A model generated the notes under the pieces. That model searched no databases and had not been told where the DNA came from. It saw only the letters and a program-made list of their open reading frames with translations. Below are positions 10,041 through 18,874 of a stretch of 64,000 bases of DNA, piece by piece. The first letter of the stretch is position 1. Each line of letters begins with the position of its first letter. The DNA comes from Microbacterium invictum (GTDB taxonomy: Bacteria > Actinomycetota > Actinomycetes > Actinomycetales > Microbacteriaceae). The position numbers and the translations under genes are program-made. The stretch lies in the NCBI RefSeq assembly GCF_034421375.1, contig NZ_CP139779.1, positions 868,001 through 932,000 of the forward strand, in the 5' to 3' direction.

Positions 10041-13025
10041 ATGAGTCCACGTCCCCTTCCCGCGCCTGCCCGGCGGCGGTCTCTCAGGCGTGCGGTCGCC
10101 GGCGGTGTCGCCGGCGTGCTCGCCGTGTCGATGCTGGGGCTGACAGCCCCCACGGCGGCGCTCGCCGCCGACGTGCCGGCCCCGACAGCGCACTACGACA
10201 TGTCGCACAGCGGGTCGACCCTCCTGGACGTGTCGGGCAACGGCCGCAACGCCACGCTCACCGGCCTCAGCGACGCGTCCTTCGTCGACCTCGCCGGAGA
10301 TGACACGCTGCGGTTCAGGGCGGACGGGTACGCGGCGCTGCCGAAGGGTCTGGTCACGGGGACGGACAACGACTTCACCGTGGAGTACACCGTCACGACC
10401 CAGACGGGGGCCAACCACTTCGGGTGGGTCATCGGCGACGGCGTCGGGCCGTGGAACACCACGCAGCTCGGCAACCACGTGTTTCTGAGCCCCCGCAACG
10501 CGCAGGGAGGCTACACCAACCAGGTGCTCGCCGCCATCCGCGTGAAGGACTCCGGCAACGGCGAGTCCCGGATGCCGGCCGGCGGCGGCCTGAACCCGGG
10601 CTTCACCACCCTCACGATGGTCGGCAGCGGCAACACACTGACTCTCTACCGGGACGGCGCTGTCATCTCGACGCTCACGCACTCGAAGTCGATGGCGTCG
10701 ATCATCCCGAGCGGCACCGTGCTGGGCTACCTCGGCCGTTCGCTCTATCAGGGCGACCCGCTCCTGCGTGCGGACGTCTCGGACGTGAAGTTCTGGGATG
10801 TCGCCCTCACCGGTGACCAGGTGTCCTCGAGCATGCCGACCGCGGTGCAGAAGGCGGCTTCCACCGCCGAGCTCATCCGCCTCGACATCGAGCCCACCGT
10901 GCGTGCGGCCAACCCGTCACTCGACGAGGTCACCAGCACGCTGACCCTGCCGTCCTCCCTGTACGGCGTGAGCTTGGCCTGGGAGTCATCCGACCCCGAG
11001 GTCGTCTCCACCGACGGCGAGGTCTCGCGCGCGATCACCGAGGACACCCCGGTCACCCTCACCGCCACCACCGGCCTCGGATCGACCCTCACTTTCGGGG
11101 TCACGGTGCTCGCGCCGGTCGTCGGCGCCGACCTCGACGCGATCGTCCTGAAGCCCCGGACCACCGAGAACCTGCCGCTGGTGACCACCGGTACCGTCAA
11201 CGGCGCCGAGATCACCTGGACCTCGTCCGACCCGGCGCTCGTGACCTCGACCGATCCGGGGTACGTCGCCCCGGCCGCCGGCGCCGCCGACCCGTTCCGA
11301 GGCGGAGGTCTCGTCACCCGCCCCGGCTACGGAGAGGGTGACCGCGAGGTGACGCTCACGGCGTCGGCGGAGCTGAACGGACAGACGCAGACCCGCGAAT
11401 TCGTCATCACGGTGGCCGAGCTCGGGCGCTCCGCGCCCGACGCCGGTTACGCCGCGGCGTACTTCAGGTCCGACTCCGACGAGAAGATCTACCAGGCGGC
11501 GACGTCGGGGAACGACTTCTTCACCTTCTCGCCGGTCAACGGCGGTCAGCCCACCATCACGTCCACCACCGACACCACGGGCCTTCGCGACCCGTACATC
11601 CTGCGCTCGGCGAACGGCGACAAGTACTACATGATCGCCACCGACCTCTGCATCGGATGCGGCACCGGATGGGGCCCGGCCCAATCCGACGGCAGCCTCA
11701 AGGTGGAGGTGTGGGAGTCCGAGGACCTCGTCGAATGGACGCGCACCAACGGCGAGAACACCGGCATCACGATCAACCAGCCGGCGGCGGGCATGACGTG
11801 GGCGCCGGAGGCGTACTGGGACGACGACCTGCAGTCGTACGTGGTGTTCTTCGCCTCGCGGTTGTACTCCGACGAGACGAAGTCCAACTCCGACAACCTC
11901 TACGCGCGGATGTTCTACGTCCTCACGCGCGACTTCACCACCTTCACCTACCCGCCGACGAGCTGGCAGGACACCGGGTTCGCGCGGATCGATTCGACCG
12001 TGCAGAAGATCGGCGACTACTACTACCGGTTCACGAAGAACGAAGAGGGCGGCGGAGCCGACGGTCTCGAGGCGGGGAAGGACATCTTCCTCGAGCGGTC
12101 GACCGTGCTGACCGCACCCACGACGCGGTCGGACTGGAACGCCGACCCCGCGTCATCCTGGCAGCTGACCGACACCCGCATGACGACGCTGGAGACGGGG
12201 CAGGCGGGGGAGGGCCCGCAGATCATCAAGCTGAACGAGGGCGACCCGAACAACACCCCGGATGACGACGGATACGTCTTCCTCGTCGACAACTACGGCG
12301 CCGGCGGATACCGGGCCTTCGTCACCTCCGGCGACGAGATCGCTTCGAGCAGGCAGGCCGACCGCCTCTCGCAGCGATCGACCTGGAACGTCCGGGCCCC
12401 GGGCGGGCTTCCCGCAAGCCCGCGGCACGGGTCGTTCGTTAGCGTCTCGCAGCAGGTGCTCACCGCGATGCAGCAGTGGACCTCGGTGGCCGCCGTGGCC
12501 TCGGAGACCGCGCTCTCCGTCGAGGACGGTGTGGCCACGGCGACGGTCACCGCCTCCGACGAGGGCCAGGTCGCGGGTTCGGTCACCTTCGCCGGCGACG
12601 ACTGGTCCGAGACCGTCGCGCTCGTCGCCGCCGACGGGGGGGTCGCCTCGGTCGAGGTGCCCACCGGCGTCGGCAGCGTCACGGCGAGCTACGACGGGTA
12701 CCGCGACGGGCTCGTGAGCGCCTCGGCCTCCGAGACCGTGCCGCTCGGACTCGACCTGACCGTCACGACCGCCACGCGCTGCGTCGTCGGCAAGGTCGTG
12801 CAGGTCGTCAGCGTCACGAACGCCGACGACGTCGCCGCCACGGTGACGCTGTCGGGCGCCTTCGGAGGGAAGACGGTCACGGTCCAGCCGGGCAAGACGG
12901 TGGCGAGCTCGTTCTCGACCCGGGTCGCCTCGGCGCCCTCGACGCCGGTGGCCGTCACCGCGACGGGCGCCGACGATCGTACCTTCACCACCGCCGCGAC
13001 GGTCGCCGCCGCGACCTGCGGCTGA
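10041..13025 (+). CDS. secreted LamG/GH43 arabinan-degrading enzyme
   Basis: A 994-residue secreted protein. A signal peptide ends near residue 43 (ALAA-D). A LamG-like jelly-roll domain covers about 50-265, two bacterial Ig-like segments about 275-460 and the five-bladed GH43 domain about 465-815. D517 (in LRDPYI) fits the catalytic base and E590 (in TWAPEAYWD) is also conserved. A C-terminal beta-rich region of about 180 residues ends in TCG with no sorting signal or membrane anchor, so release into the medium is expected. The likely activity is endo- or exo-1,5-alpha-L-arabinanase or arabinofuranosidase; the exact bond is not readable. It is co-directional with araA and follows a good AGGAGGAA site. 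Confidence 0.85.
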   Translation: MSPRPLPAPARRRSLRRAVAGGVAGVLAVSMLGLTAPTAALAADVPAPTAHYDMSHSGSTLLDVSGNGRNATLTGLSDASFVDLAGDDTLRFRADGYAALPKGLVTGTDNDFTVEYTVTTQTGANHFGWVIGDGVGPWNTTQLGNHVFLSPRNAQGGYTNQVLAAIRVKDSGNGESRMPAGGGLNPGFTTLTMVGSGNTLTLYRDGAVISTLTHSKSMASIIPSGTVLGYLGRSLYQGDPLLRADVSDVKFWDVALTGDQVSSSMPTAVQKAASTAELIRLDIEPTVRAANPSLDEVTSTLTLPSSLYGVSLAWESSDPEVVSTDGEVSRAITEDTPVTLTATTGLGSTLTFGVTVLAPVVGADLDAIVLKPRTTENLPLVTTGTVNGAEITWTSSDPALVTSTDPGYVAPAAGAADPFRGGGLVTRPGYGEGDREVTLTASAELNGQTQTREFVITVAELGRSAPDAGYAAAYFRSDSDEKIYQAATSGNDFFTFSPVNGGQPTITSTTDTTGLRDPYILRSANGDKYYMIATDLCIGCGTGWGPAQSDGSLKVEVWESEDLVEWTRTNGENTGITINQPAAGMTWAPEAYWDDDLQSYVVFFASRLYSDETKSNSDNLYARMFYVLTRDFTTFTYPPTSWQDTGFARIDSTVQKIGDYYYRFTKNEEGGGADGLEAGKDIFLERSTVLTAPTTRSDWNADPASSWQLTDTRMTTLETGQAGEGPQIIKLNEGDPNNTPDDDGYVFLVDNYGAGGYRAFVTSGDEIASSRQADRLSQRSTWNVRAPGGLPASPRHGSFVSVSQQVLTAMQQWTSVAAVASETALSVEDGVATATVTASDEGQVAGSVTFAGDDWSETVALVAADGGVASVEVPTGVGSVTASYDGYRDGLVSASASETVPLGLDLTVTTATRCVVGKVVQVVSVTNADDVAATVTLSGAFGGKTVTVQPGKTVASSFSTRVASAPSTPVAVTATGADDRTFTTAATVAAATCG

Positions 13026-13036
13026 TCCGCTGACGA

Positions 13037-13067
13037 GGGGGCCCGCGCACCGGTTGCGCGGGCCCCC
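13037..13067 (+). terminator. stem-loop terminator of the arabinose operon
   Basis: A perfect 12-bp stem (GGGGGCCCGCGC with GCGCGGGCCCCC) with a seven-base loop lies 11 bases after the GH43 stop. There is no T-run, which is common for high-GC actinobacterial terminators. It separates the operon from the aldose epimerase gene. Confidence 0.75.
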
Positions 13068-13114
13068 GCGTCGTGGGTCATACTCGAACGTCACCACACC
13101 CCAGGAGCATCGAC

Positions 13115-14059
13115 ATGGTCTCGCACCCCGTTTCCGGCACGCAGCACTCCCTTCGCGCGGGCGATTACGAGGCGTGCATCGCCAGCGTCGGTGCGACGCT
13201 GCGGTGCCTGACCTTCCAGGGCCGTGACCTGGTCGTCCCCTTCGGCGCCGACGAGGTGCGACCGTCCTACCGCGGGGCGACGCTCGCGCCCTGGCCCAAT
13301 CGGGTGGTCGACGGCGTCTTCACCTTCGGCGGCGTCGAGCGTCGCGTCGCGCTGACCGAGCCCGCGCGCGGGCACGCGCTCCACGGTCTGGCCTCCTGGC
13401 TCGACTTCGAGGCCATCGACAAGGGTCCGAGCCACGTCACTCTGGCGGCGACGATCGTCGCCCAGACCGGCTACCCGTGGGAGCTCGGCGTCGAGACGAC
13501 CTTCCACCTCTCGTCCGACGGCCTCACCCAGACCGTCCGGGTGCACAACCACAGCGACGAGCCAGCGCCCTGGGGGACGGGGCCGCACCCGTATCTGGTC
13601 GCCGGCCCGGGCCTGGTCGACGAATGGACGCTCGAGGTCCCCGCCGACGAGGTGCTCACCGTCACCGACGACCGGCTCATCCCCGTGTCGCTCGAGCCCG
13701 TCGAGATCGCCGGCGCCGAGCGGTTCGACTTCCGTCGCGCCCGGCGGATCGGTCAGGTCGAGATCGACCACGCCTACACCGGGTTCGCCCGCGACGCCGA
13801 CGGCTTCGCCACGGTGCGCGTGACCTCCGCCGACGGTACCGGTGTCGCCATGACCTGGAACACGGCCTGCCCGTGGGCCCAGATCCACACCGCCGACAAG
13901 CCCGACAAGGCTGTCTCGCGCCTGGGCCTCGCCGTCGAGCCGATGACCTGCGCGCCCGATGCGTTCAACGCCGGCAGGTACGACTTCGACGCCGGACTCA
14001 TCGAGCTCGCGCCGGGCGCGTCATCCGATGCCTCGTGGCGGATCTCCGCCATCGGCTGA
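13115..14059 (+). CDS. aldose 1-epimerase (mutarotase) family protein
   Basis: A 314-residue beta-sandwich protein of the galactose mutarotase family, which interconverts alpha and beta anomers of free sugars. Visible family features are NRVVDGVFTFGG near residue 66, HALHGLASW near residue 88 (the family's first catalytic His region) and GPHPYLVA near residue 158. AGGAG at 13103-13107 supports the ATG chosen. It follows the operon terminator and probably has its own promoter, but the location suggests a role in presenting the right arabinose anomer to AraA. Confidence 0.85.
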   Translation: MVSHPVSGTQHSLRAGDYEACIASVGATLRCLTFQGRDLVVPFGADEVRPSYRGATLAPWPNRVVDGVFTFGGVERRVALTEPARGHALHGLASWLDFEAIDKGPSHVTLAATIVAQTGYPWELGVETTFHLSSDGLTQTVRVHNHSDEPAPWGTGPHPYLVAGPGLVDEWTLEVPADEVLTVTDDRLIPVSLEPVEIAGAERFDFRRARRIGQVEIDHAYTGFARDADGFATVRVTSADGTGVAMTWNTACPWAQIHTADKPDKAVSRLGLAVEPMTCAPDAFNAGRYDFDAGLIELAPGASSDASWRISAIG

Positions 14060-14128
14060 GCCCTCGCGCGCAGCCCCCGCCTCCGGACGGTCGGACCCGA
14101 CCGGTAGCCTGGGAGGGAGGGGGTGTCG

Positions 14129-14689
14129 ATGGGTAAGACCGCCGAAGCCATCGGCGAGGGGGTCTCGATCGCCGCTGCTGCCGCCCGCCTCGCCGTCCGC
14201 AACCGCATCCTCGTCGAGACGATCGCCCACGGCGAGACATTCGAGTACGGGCCCTTCGAGCAGTTCGCCCGGGCGACGCTGCTCGCGCTCGCGGACGAGC
14301 AGGATGCCGCGGCTGATCTCGCTCGCCGCCAGCGCAAGAAGGCGTGGGGCAAGTTCTCCGACCCGGACGGCACCCACGACTACCGCGACCGGGATACCCG
14401 CAACCTCCGCCGCCGTCGCCGGCAGTACGAGGGCGTCGCCAAGAGGCTCCGCGAGGTGGCGGAAGACCCCGAATCCGTGCGCGACCTCGTCGAGAGGGCT
14501 CGGGATGCCGCGTGGGGCGACGTGGAATCGAACCTCCAGCGTCGGCTGAAGGTCGAGGCGATGCGTCCGGACCTCGATCCCGACTACGAGACGATGCGTA
14601 CTGCGCGCATGCAGGCGCTGCGCCTGGTGGACCTGCCGAGACTGTCGGCGCACCGGCGCGCCCGCCGGCGCGAGGACGACCCCTCCTGA
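14129..14689 (+). CDS. conserved hypothetical basic protein
   Basis: A 186-residue protein I cannot assign to a characterised family. The N-terminal half is Ala-rich and may be helical; residues from about 65 to 115 are strongly basic, with a run of Arg around NLRRRRRQYEG. There is no signal peptide or membrane segment. A GGGAGGGAGG purine stretch precedes a GTG at 14123 and an ATG at 14129; I use the ATG for spacing. TAGCCT at 14105-14110 is a plausible -10. Codon use matches its neighbours, so it is probably a real gene. Confidence 0.7.
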   Translation: MGKTAEAIGEGVSIAAAAARLAVRNRILVETIAHGETFEYGPFEQFARATLLALADEQDAAADLARRQRKKAWGKFSDPDGTHDYRDRDTRNLRRRRRQYEGVAKRLREVAEDPESVRDLVERARDAAWGDVESNLQRRLKVEAMRPDLDPDYETMRTARMQALRLVDLPRLSAHRRARRREDDPS

Positions 14690-14774
14690 CCCGTCGGCCG
14701 CCCGATTCGCGGCGCCGCTCGTGGTGGGGTATTCTCGTGTGGTGCTCGTGCGCCGGTTTCGGCGGTGGGTGCGG

Positions 14775-14847
14775 GCGCCCGTAGCTCAATGGATAGAGCA
14801 TCTGACTACGGATCAGAAGGTTAGGGGTTCGAGTCCCTTCGGGCGCG
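14775..14847 (+). tRNA. tRNA-Arg (anticodon ACG)
   Basis: A full cloverleaf can be folded: acceptor GCGCCCG/CGGGCGC, a D arm with GCTC/GAGC, an anticodon stem TCTGA/TCAGA with loop CTACGGA (anticodon ACG at 14808-14810), and a T arm AGGGG-TTCGAGT-CCCTT. The discriminator is G. The CCA end is not encoded. The A34 would be read as inosine for CGU/CGC/CGA codons. Confidence 0.97.
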
Positions 14848-14867
14848 CACTGTGTTGAGACAGTGAA

Positions 14868-14894
14868 GAAGAGGTCCCTGCGTGGGGCCTCTTC
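14868..14894 (+). terminator. terminator after tRNA-Arg
   Basis: GAAGAGGTCCC (14868-14878) pairs with GGGGCCTCTTC (14884-14894) over 11 bp with one G-T wobble and a TGCGT loop. It begins about 20 bases after the tRNA and lies beyond the 3' end of the oppositely oriented DUF4188 gene, so it may serve both strands. Confidence 0.75.
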
Positions 14895-14920
14895 TGCTGT
14901 ATCCGGCGGCTGTCCGTGCC

Positions 14921-15421
14921 TCAGTGCGAAGAGGATGCCGCGACGGTGCGCCCGTCCGCAAGGCGGACGCGGGCTCGGTCATGGCGTCCGCTGACGGGGA
15001 CGGCGGTGGTGGCGGCCGCCAGTCCCATCGGCTTCGTCGAGACGTACATGCTCTCGGCGCGGTCGACCAGAAAGGTCTCGTGCCAGATCCCGACGGCCCC
15101 GGGTGCTTTGCGTGCACGCTGATTGAAGGCCGTCCACGCGGGGCGGTGCTCACGGTCCATCGACGACGCGTAGGCGTAGAGCTTCTCGATGGACGACCAG
15201 TACTGCACCACGTACGGTCCGCCCGCGCCGAGGAGCAGCTGCGACCCGAGCATGCCCGAGTCCTGCTCGGTCATCTGCTCGCGGAGCATCCGTGGCATCG
15301 CGAGGAAGACCGGCAGCCACTGGTCGAAGCGCCACCAGCGATTGATCTGCATGCCGATGTGGAAGACCACGAGCTCTCCCTCGTGGTGGTGCGTGACGCG
15401 TCCCGCAACGATCCTGCTCAT
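14921..15421 (-). CDS. DUF4188-family protein
   Basis: A 166-residue protein with HIGMQINRWWRFDQWLPVF at the N-terminus and GPYVVQYWSSIEKLYAYA in the middle, which are hallmarks of the DUF4188 family (dimeric ferredoxin-like fold related to small monooxygenases; substrate unknown). The start at 15421 is set by an AAAGAGG ribosome-binding site five bases upstream. It is divergent from a MerR regulator with a set of inverted repeats between them, so it is probably that regulator's target and may act on whatever small molecule the regulator senses. Confidence 0.75.
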   Translation of the reverse strand: MSRIVAGRVTHHHEGELVVFHIGMQINRWWRFDQWLPVFLAMPRMLREQMTEQDSGMLGSQLLLGAGGPYVVQYWSSIEKLYAYASSMDREHRPAWTAFNQRARKAPGAVGIWHETFLVDRAESMYVSTKPMGLAAATTAVPVSGRHDRARVRLADGRTVAASSSH

Positions 15422-15436
15422 GATCCGACCTCTTTC

Positions 15437-15474
15437 GATAGTGTCGCTATCCAGTATGGATAGTTGTACTATCC
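15437..15474. promoter_or_regulatory. MerR-type operator array between DUF4188 and merR genes
   Basis: Four alternating half-sites, GATAG, CTATCC, GGATAG and CTATCC, start at 15437, 15447, 15458 and 15469. Any adjacent pair makes an inverted repeat with a five-base spacer, and the spacing is one helical turn. The region is AT-rich compared with its surroundings and lies 16 bases from both starts, consistent with a shared, autoregulated promoter. Confidence 0.7.
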
Positions 15475-15489
15475 AATGCAAGGGGGAAC

Positions 15490-16116
15490 ATGAGGATTTC
15501 CGAGCTGGCTGCCGAGACCGAGGTCGCGGTACCGACGATCAAGTACTACCTGCGCGAGGGGCTCCTTCCGGAGGGGGTGCGCACGGCGGCGACGCAGGCG
15601 GACTACGGCCCACGGCACGTCGAACGCCTTCGAGTGGTCCGGGCGCTCGTGAGCGCGGGTGTCAGCGTGGCCGAGATCCGCAAGGTGGTCGCCGCGCTCG
15701 ATGCCCCGCCGCCCGGCGCCTACGACCTGCTCGGCGTCGCCCACGGGGCCGTGACGCCCCCGGTGCCGGACGATATCGACACCGCCGCCGCCGAAGTCCT
15801 GTACGAGCGCCTCGGTGGACGCCCCGGAACCTGCGAGCCCCGCCTCCTCGGCGGACTCGCGGGGGCGCTCGGCACCCTCGAGCGCGCCGGATTCGCCGTG
15901 CCCCCCGACGTCCTGGAGGTGTACATCGGCTCGGCGAGACGCATCGCGGAGGCGGAGATCGAGGGCATTCCCGCGGATTCGATCGAGGACGCGGTGCGCT
16001 ACGTGGTGCTCGGAACGGTCCTCACCGAGCCTCTGCTCCTGGCGCTGCGACGCGCGGCTCAGCAGATCGTCTCCGGTGAGCAATTCGCGCAGGCAGAGGG
16101 GCCGGCGAACGGGTGA
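15490..16116 (+). CDS. MerR-family transcriptional regulator
   Basis: A 208-residue regulator with an N-terminal winged helix (MRISELAAETEVAVPTIKYY) and the second wing LLPEGVRT, followed by a helical dimerisation segment and a C-terminal region of about 120 residues without the Cys ligands of metal sensors. That suggests a small organic ligand. AAGGGGG precedes the ATG. The gene is divergent from the DUF4188 gene across a palindromic array and likely controls both. Codon use is typical. Confidence 0.88.
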   Translation: MRISELAAETEVAVPTIKYYLREGLLPEGVRTAATQADYGPRHVERLRVVRALVSAGVSVAEIRKVVAALDAPPPGAYDLLGVAHGAVTPPVPDDIDTAAAEVLYERLGGRPGTCEPRLLGGLAGALGTLERAGFAVPPDVLEVYIGSARRIAEAEIEGIPADSIEDAVRYVVLGTVLTEPLLLALRRAAQQIVSGEQFAQAEGPANG

Positions 16117-16147
16117 TTCCGCGCGCCGGCCCCGGGTTGGGACCCGG

Positions 16148-17692
16148 CTACTGCTGCCAGTATCCGAGGTTGAAGACGACCTGATCGGCGACGTTCTTCA
16201 GTGCGTCAGCTTGGTCCTGGGGGAGCTGACCGTTCGACGCGAACCGTGACAGCTGGTCCTCCATCCGCTCGACGTACCGCAGCGCGCCGGCGGTGTCGCC
16301 CGCCTGGAGGTCTTGCCATCCCTTCTCGAGCTTCACAGTGAGGGCGTTCTTGTTCCCGCGGTTCAGTGCGGACTGCGCGACGCCGTCGAGCAATTGGGTG
16401 AACTCGTCCTCGAGGAAGGCCTCGGGCTGCCACACGTAGTCACGCGCGAAGATCGTGAACAGCTGGTTCCAGGCATTGAAGTCGTGCGCGCCGGCTACGA
16501 CCTCGTTCTCGACGAAGGCGACCTCGTCGTAGGCAGAAACCGTCCCGGCGTTCGGCAGGCCGAAGTCCCACTGGCCGCCTCCGAAGAGGATGTAGGGCGC
16601 CGCGAGATTGGGTGTATCTGCGTTCAGCCGAGCCCCGCCACTCCATGGACCGTAGTAGCCGAAGAGGGTGGGGTCGTTGTTGATGAGGTTCTGCGTGACG
16701 ATGCTGCCCGCGGACAGGCCGGCGAAGGCGCGGTCGATCGGGTCGGTGGAGACGTTGTAGTTCGCCTCGATGAACGGCAGAACGACGTTGCGCAAGTTCG
16801 GATAACCCTCGCCGGGGGCGCCGAGGTAGTTGGTGTTCGTCGTGACGACGACAGCCGGCTCGGTGTCGCCATCCTGAAGCAGGTTGTCCATGATGACGGG
16901 GACGTTCCCCATGTTCATCCAGTCCGACTGGTCCTGCCCGCCACCGTGCTGCATGTAGATCGTCTTGTAAGGTTCAGCGCGGTTCGGGTCGTAAGCCGGC
17001 GGGAGGTAGACGCCCACCGTACGGGTGGCTCCGTTCACCTCGAACGGGACATAGCTCCACGAGCCCTTCGGTGAATCCTCACGCGGAAGTTCGATCTGGC
17101 GTGCAGCCAGCGGCTCGAACTCCTGCTTCTCAGCGTCATACGGAACGAACACCTTGTTGAATGCCCGGCGCGCGGTACCGGTGAGTCCGTCCGGAGCGAA
17201 GATCGGAGTGTTCGCAGGGTCGGCCACCCACAGGCTGGTGTCGTTGTCGACGTAGAACCAGTACTGATTCGCTCCAGCGGCGAGGGGGACTTCGGTCACC
17301 CAATAGCCGTCGCCCACCTCGGTCATCTCGACGTCGTACCCGCCACCACCACGCATGAGTCCTGGGAAGTATTCCTCGGGTTGGTAGACGGTCGGATCAG
17401 CCGTGTCCGCCCAGTTCCGGAGCAGGATGTCTGCGACGAAACGCACGCTCGTCGCATCGGGGTTGTAGTACACGAACTGACCGGTGTAGCCCGTCGGCGA
17501 GTTCGGGTCGGCGTACACGGTCGGTCCAGGAGTCAGGTCGACGTCATCGGCGTGCGCGGTCGCCGGCACCCCGCCCAGCACCAGAGCGACGGCGATCCCG
17601 AGGGCTGCAAGCGATCTCGTCCGGCCAAGAGGAGCGTTGATGTCCCGTTCGTTGCCGGGCCCCCGATGCCGTACCGCGATGAAAGCTCCCAT
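16148..17692 (-). CDS. secreted CE1-type esterase with E-set N-terminus and FIMAH-like C-terminus
   Basis: A 514-residue exported protein. After a Sec signal (hydrophobic 28-42, cleavage near AHA-DD) comes an immunoglobulin-like E-set domain (about 50-190) as found in feruloyl and acetyl-xylan esterases, then an alpha/beta hydrolase of the esterase-D/CE1 class. S327 in AGLSAGS is the nucleophile and H403 in GAHDFNAW fits the catalytic His. The last 80 residues are helical and resemble a FIMAH domain. Two LacI-type operators lie upstream. Removal of feruloyl or acetyl groups from arabinoxylan or arabinan is the likely role, inferred from the adjacent arabino-oligosaccharide genes. Confidence 0.82.
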   Translation of the reverse strand: MGAFIAVRHRGPGNERDINAPLGRTRSLAALGIAVALVLGGVPATAHADDVDLTPGPTVYADPNSPTGYTGQFVYYNPDATSVRFVADILLRNWADTADPTVYQPEEYFPGLMRGGGGYDVEMTEVGDGYWVTEVPLAAGANQYWFYVDNDTSLWVADPANTPIFAPDGLTGTARRAFNKVFVPYDAEKQEFEPLAARQIELPREDSPKGSWSYVPFEVNGATRTVGVYLPPAYDPNRAEPYKTIYMQHGGGQDQSDWMNMGNVPVIMDNLLQDGDTEPAVVVTTNTNYLGAPGEGYPNLRNVVLPFIEANYNVSTDPIDRAFAGLSAGSIVTQNLINNDPTLFGYYGPWSGGARLNADTPNLAAPYILFGGGQWDFGLPNAGTVSAYDEVAFVENEVVAGAHDFNAWNQLFTIFARDYVWQPEAFLEDEFTQLLDGVAQSALNRGNKNALTVKLEKGWQDLQAGDTAGALRYVERMEDQLSRFASNGQLPQDQADALKNVADQVVFNLGYWQQ

Positions 17693-17762
17693 AACTATTC
17701 CTCCTTGAAGAGTTGTCGAGCATGTCGACCCCGAAGTCGACGCGGCCCACGCTAAACCCGGA

Positions 17763-17799
17763 TTACGACGTTGTAAAGACCGATTTACGACGTTGTAAA
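17763..17799. promoter_or_regulatory. two tandem LacI-family operators upstream of the esterase
   Basis: TTACGACGTTGTAA (17763-17776) and TTTACGACGTTGTAAA (17784-17799) share the core TACGACGTTGTA. Each deviates from a perfect palindrome at one symmetric pair. Their centres are 22 bp apart, two helical turns, so two dimers would bind the same face. They match the perfect palindrome at 18963-18974. Confidence 0.85.
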
Positions 17800-17836
17800 C
17801 TCGCTCGGATCGAATCGAGGAGCGCGGCTTCCAGCT

Positions 17837-18874
17837 TCAGTCGACGCCGCGGAACCCGGTCGACTCGCGCCGGACGACCCGGAAGTCTGGCTTGTAGGTC
17901 TCGGGCGGTCGGCGGTCGCCCTTCTCCTTGATCCGCTCGATCAGACGGTCGACCGCGATCGCCGCGATCTCGTCCCGCCCCGGGTCGATCGTTGACATCG
18001 AGGGAACCGAGTAGGTGCTTTCGTCGATGTTGTCGAAGCCGATGACGGCGACATCCTCGGGAACGCGCAGCCCCTCCTCTCCGAGCGCGCGGAGCACGCC
18101 GAGCCCCAGGGTGTCGGTGAGGGCGAAGACGGCGTCGAAGTCGACGCCCTCCTTCACCATGCGGTGGGTGGCGGCGGCGCCTCCCGCCCGGTTCCAGTCG
18201 GACATCACGGCGGGGCGCACGAGCAGGGGATCGAACGGGATGCCGGCCTGCTCCAGCGCACGGCGGTAGCCTCGCAACCGCAGGTTCGCCGAGTTCGCCT
18301 CGTCGTCACGGTGTCGCGGGTCGGCGCCGATGAGCGCGATGCGGCGCCGTCCGATCTCGATGAGGTGCTCGGTCGCAGCCTGCGCGGACGACATGTTGTG
18401 CATGGTGACGTGGTCGGTCGGGCCGCCGAAGATCCGCTCGCCCAGGAGGACGAGCGGGCCATCGACGGCGAGGAGTTCGGCGTCCTCCTGACCGAGGCTG
18501 ACGGGGCTGAAGAGCAGACCGTCGAGGAAGCGAGGACGGCTACGTGAGACCGCGCGCATCTCTGCGTCACGCTGGCCTCCGGTTTGCTCGACCATGACAC
18601 CGAGCCCTCGCTTCTCCGCGGCGCGGATGACGGCGTCGGCGAGCTCGGCGAAGTAGTTCTCGCGGAGAGAGGGTACGGCGAGTCCGATCACCCCCGTCCG
18701 TCCTGAGCGGAGGCCGCGAGCCGACAGATTCGGGCGGTAGTCGAGTTCCGCGATGGCAAGGTTCACGCGCTCGCGGGTGCCGGGTCTGACGTGCGGGTAG
18801 TCGTTGATGACGTTCGAGACCGTCTTGATGGACACACCCGCCACTCGCGCGACGTCGTGCAACGTGGGTCCCAT
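17837..18874 (-). CDS. LacI-family transcriptional regulator of the arabino-oligosaccharide locus
   Basis: A 345-residue LacI repressor. The ATG at 18874 puts the helix-turn-helix (LHDVARVAGVSIKTVSNVI) at the N-terminus, which decides the start over the longer open frame. The remainder is the usual sugar-sensing domain with GVIGLAVPSL and DVAVIGFDNIDES. It sits between the esterase and the CUT1 transporter, and matching operators lie in front of the esterase and between this gene and the transporter, so autoregulation and control of both flanking units is likely. The inducer is probably an arabino-oligosaccharide or arabinose. Confidence 0.9.
   Translation of the reverse strand: MGPTLHDVARVAGVSIKTVSNVINDYPHVRPGTRERVNLAIAELDYRPNLSARGLRSGRTGVIGLAVPSLRENYFAELADAVIRAAEKRGLGVMVEQTGGQRDAEMRAVSRSRPRFLDGLLFSPVSLGQEDAELLAVDGPLVLLGERIFGGPTDHVTMHNMSSAQAATEHLIEIGRRRIALIGADPRHRDDEANSANLRLRGYRRALEQAGIPFDPLLVRPAVMSDWNRAGGAAATHRMVKEGVDFDAVFALTDTLGLGVLRALGEEGLRVPEDVAVIGFDNIDESTYSVPSMSTIDPGRDEIAAIAVDRLIERIKEKGDRRPPETYKPDFRVVRRESTGFRGVD

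Noticed and set aside
14775..14847. tRNA-Arg as an integration site of a mobile island
   Set aside because: No integrase, no second copy of the tRNA 3' end in the window, and flanking genes look ordinary.
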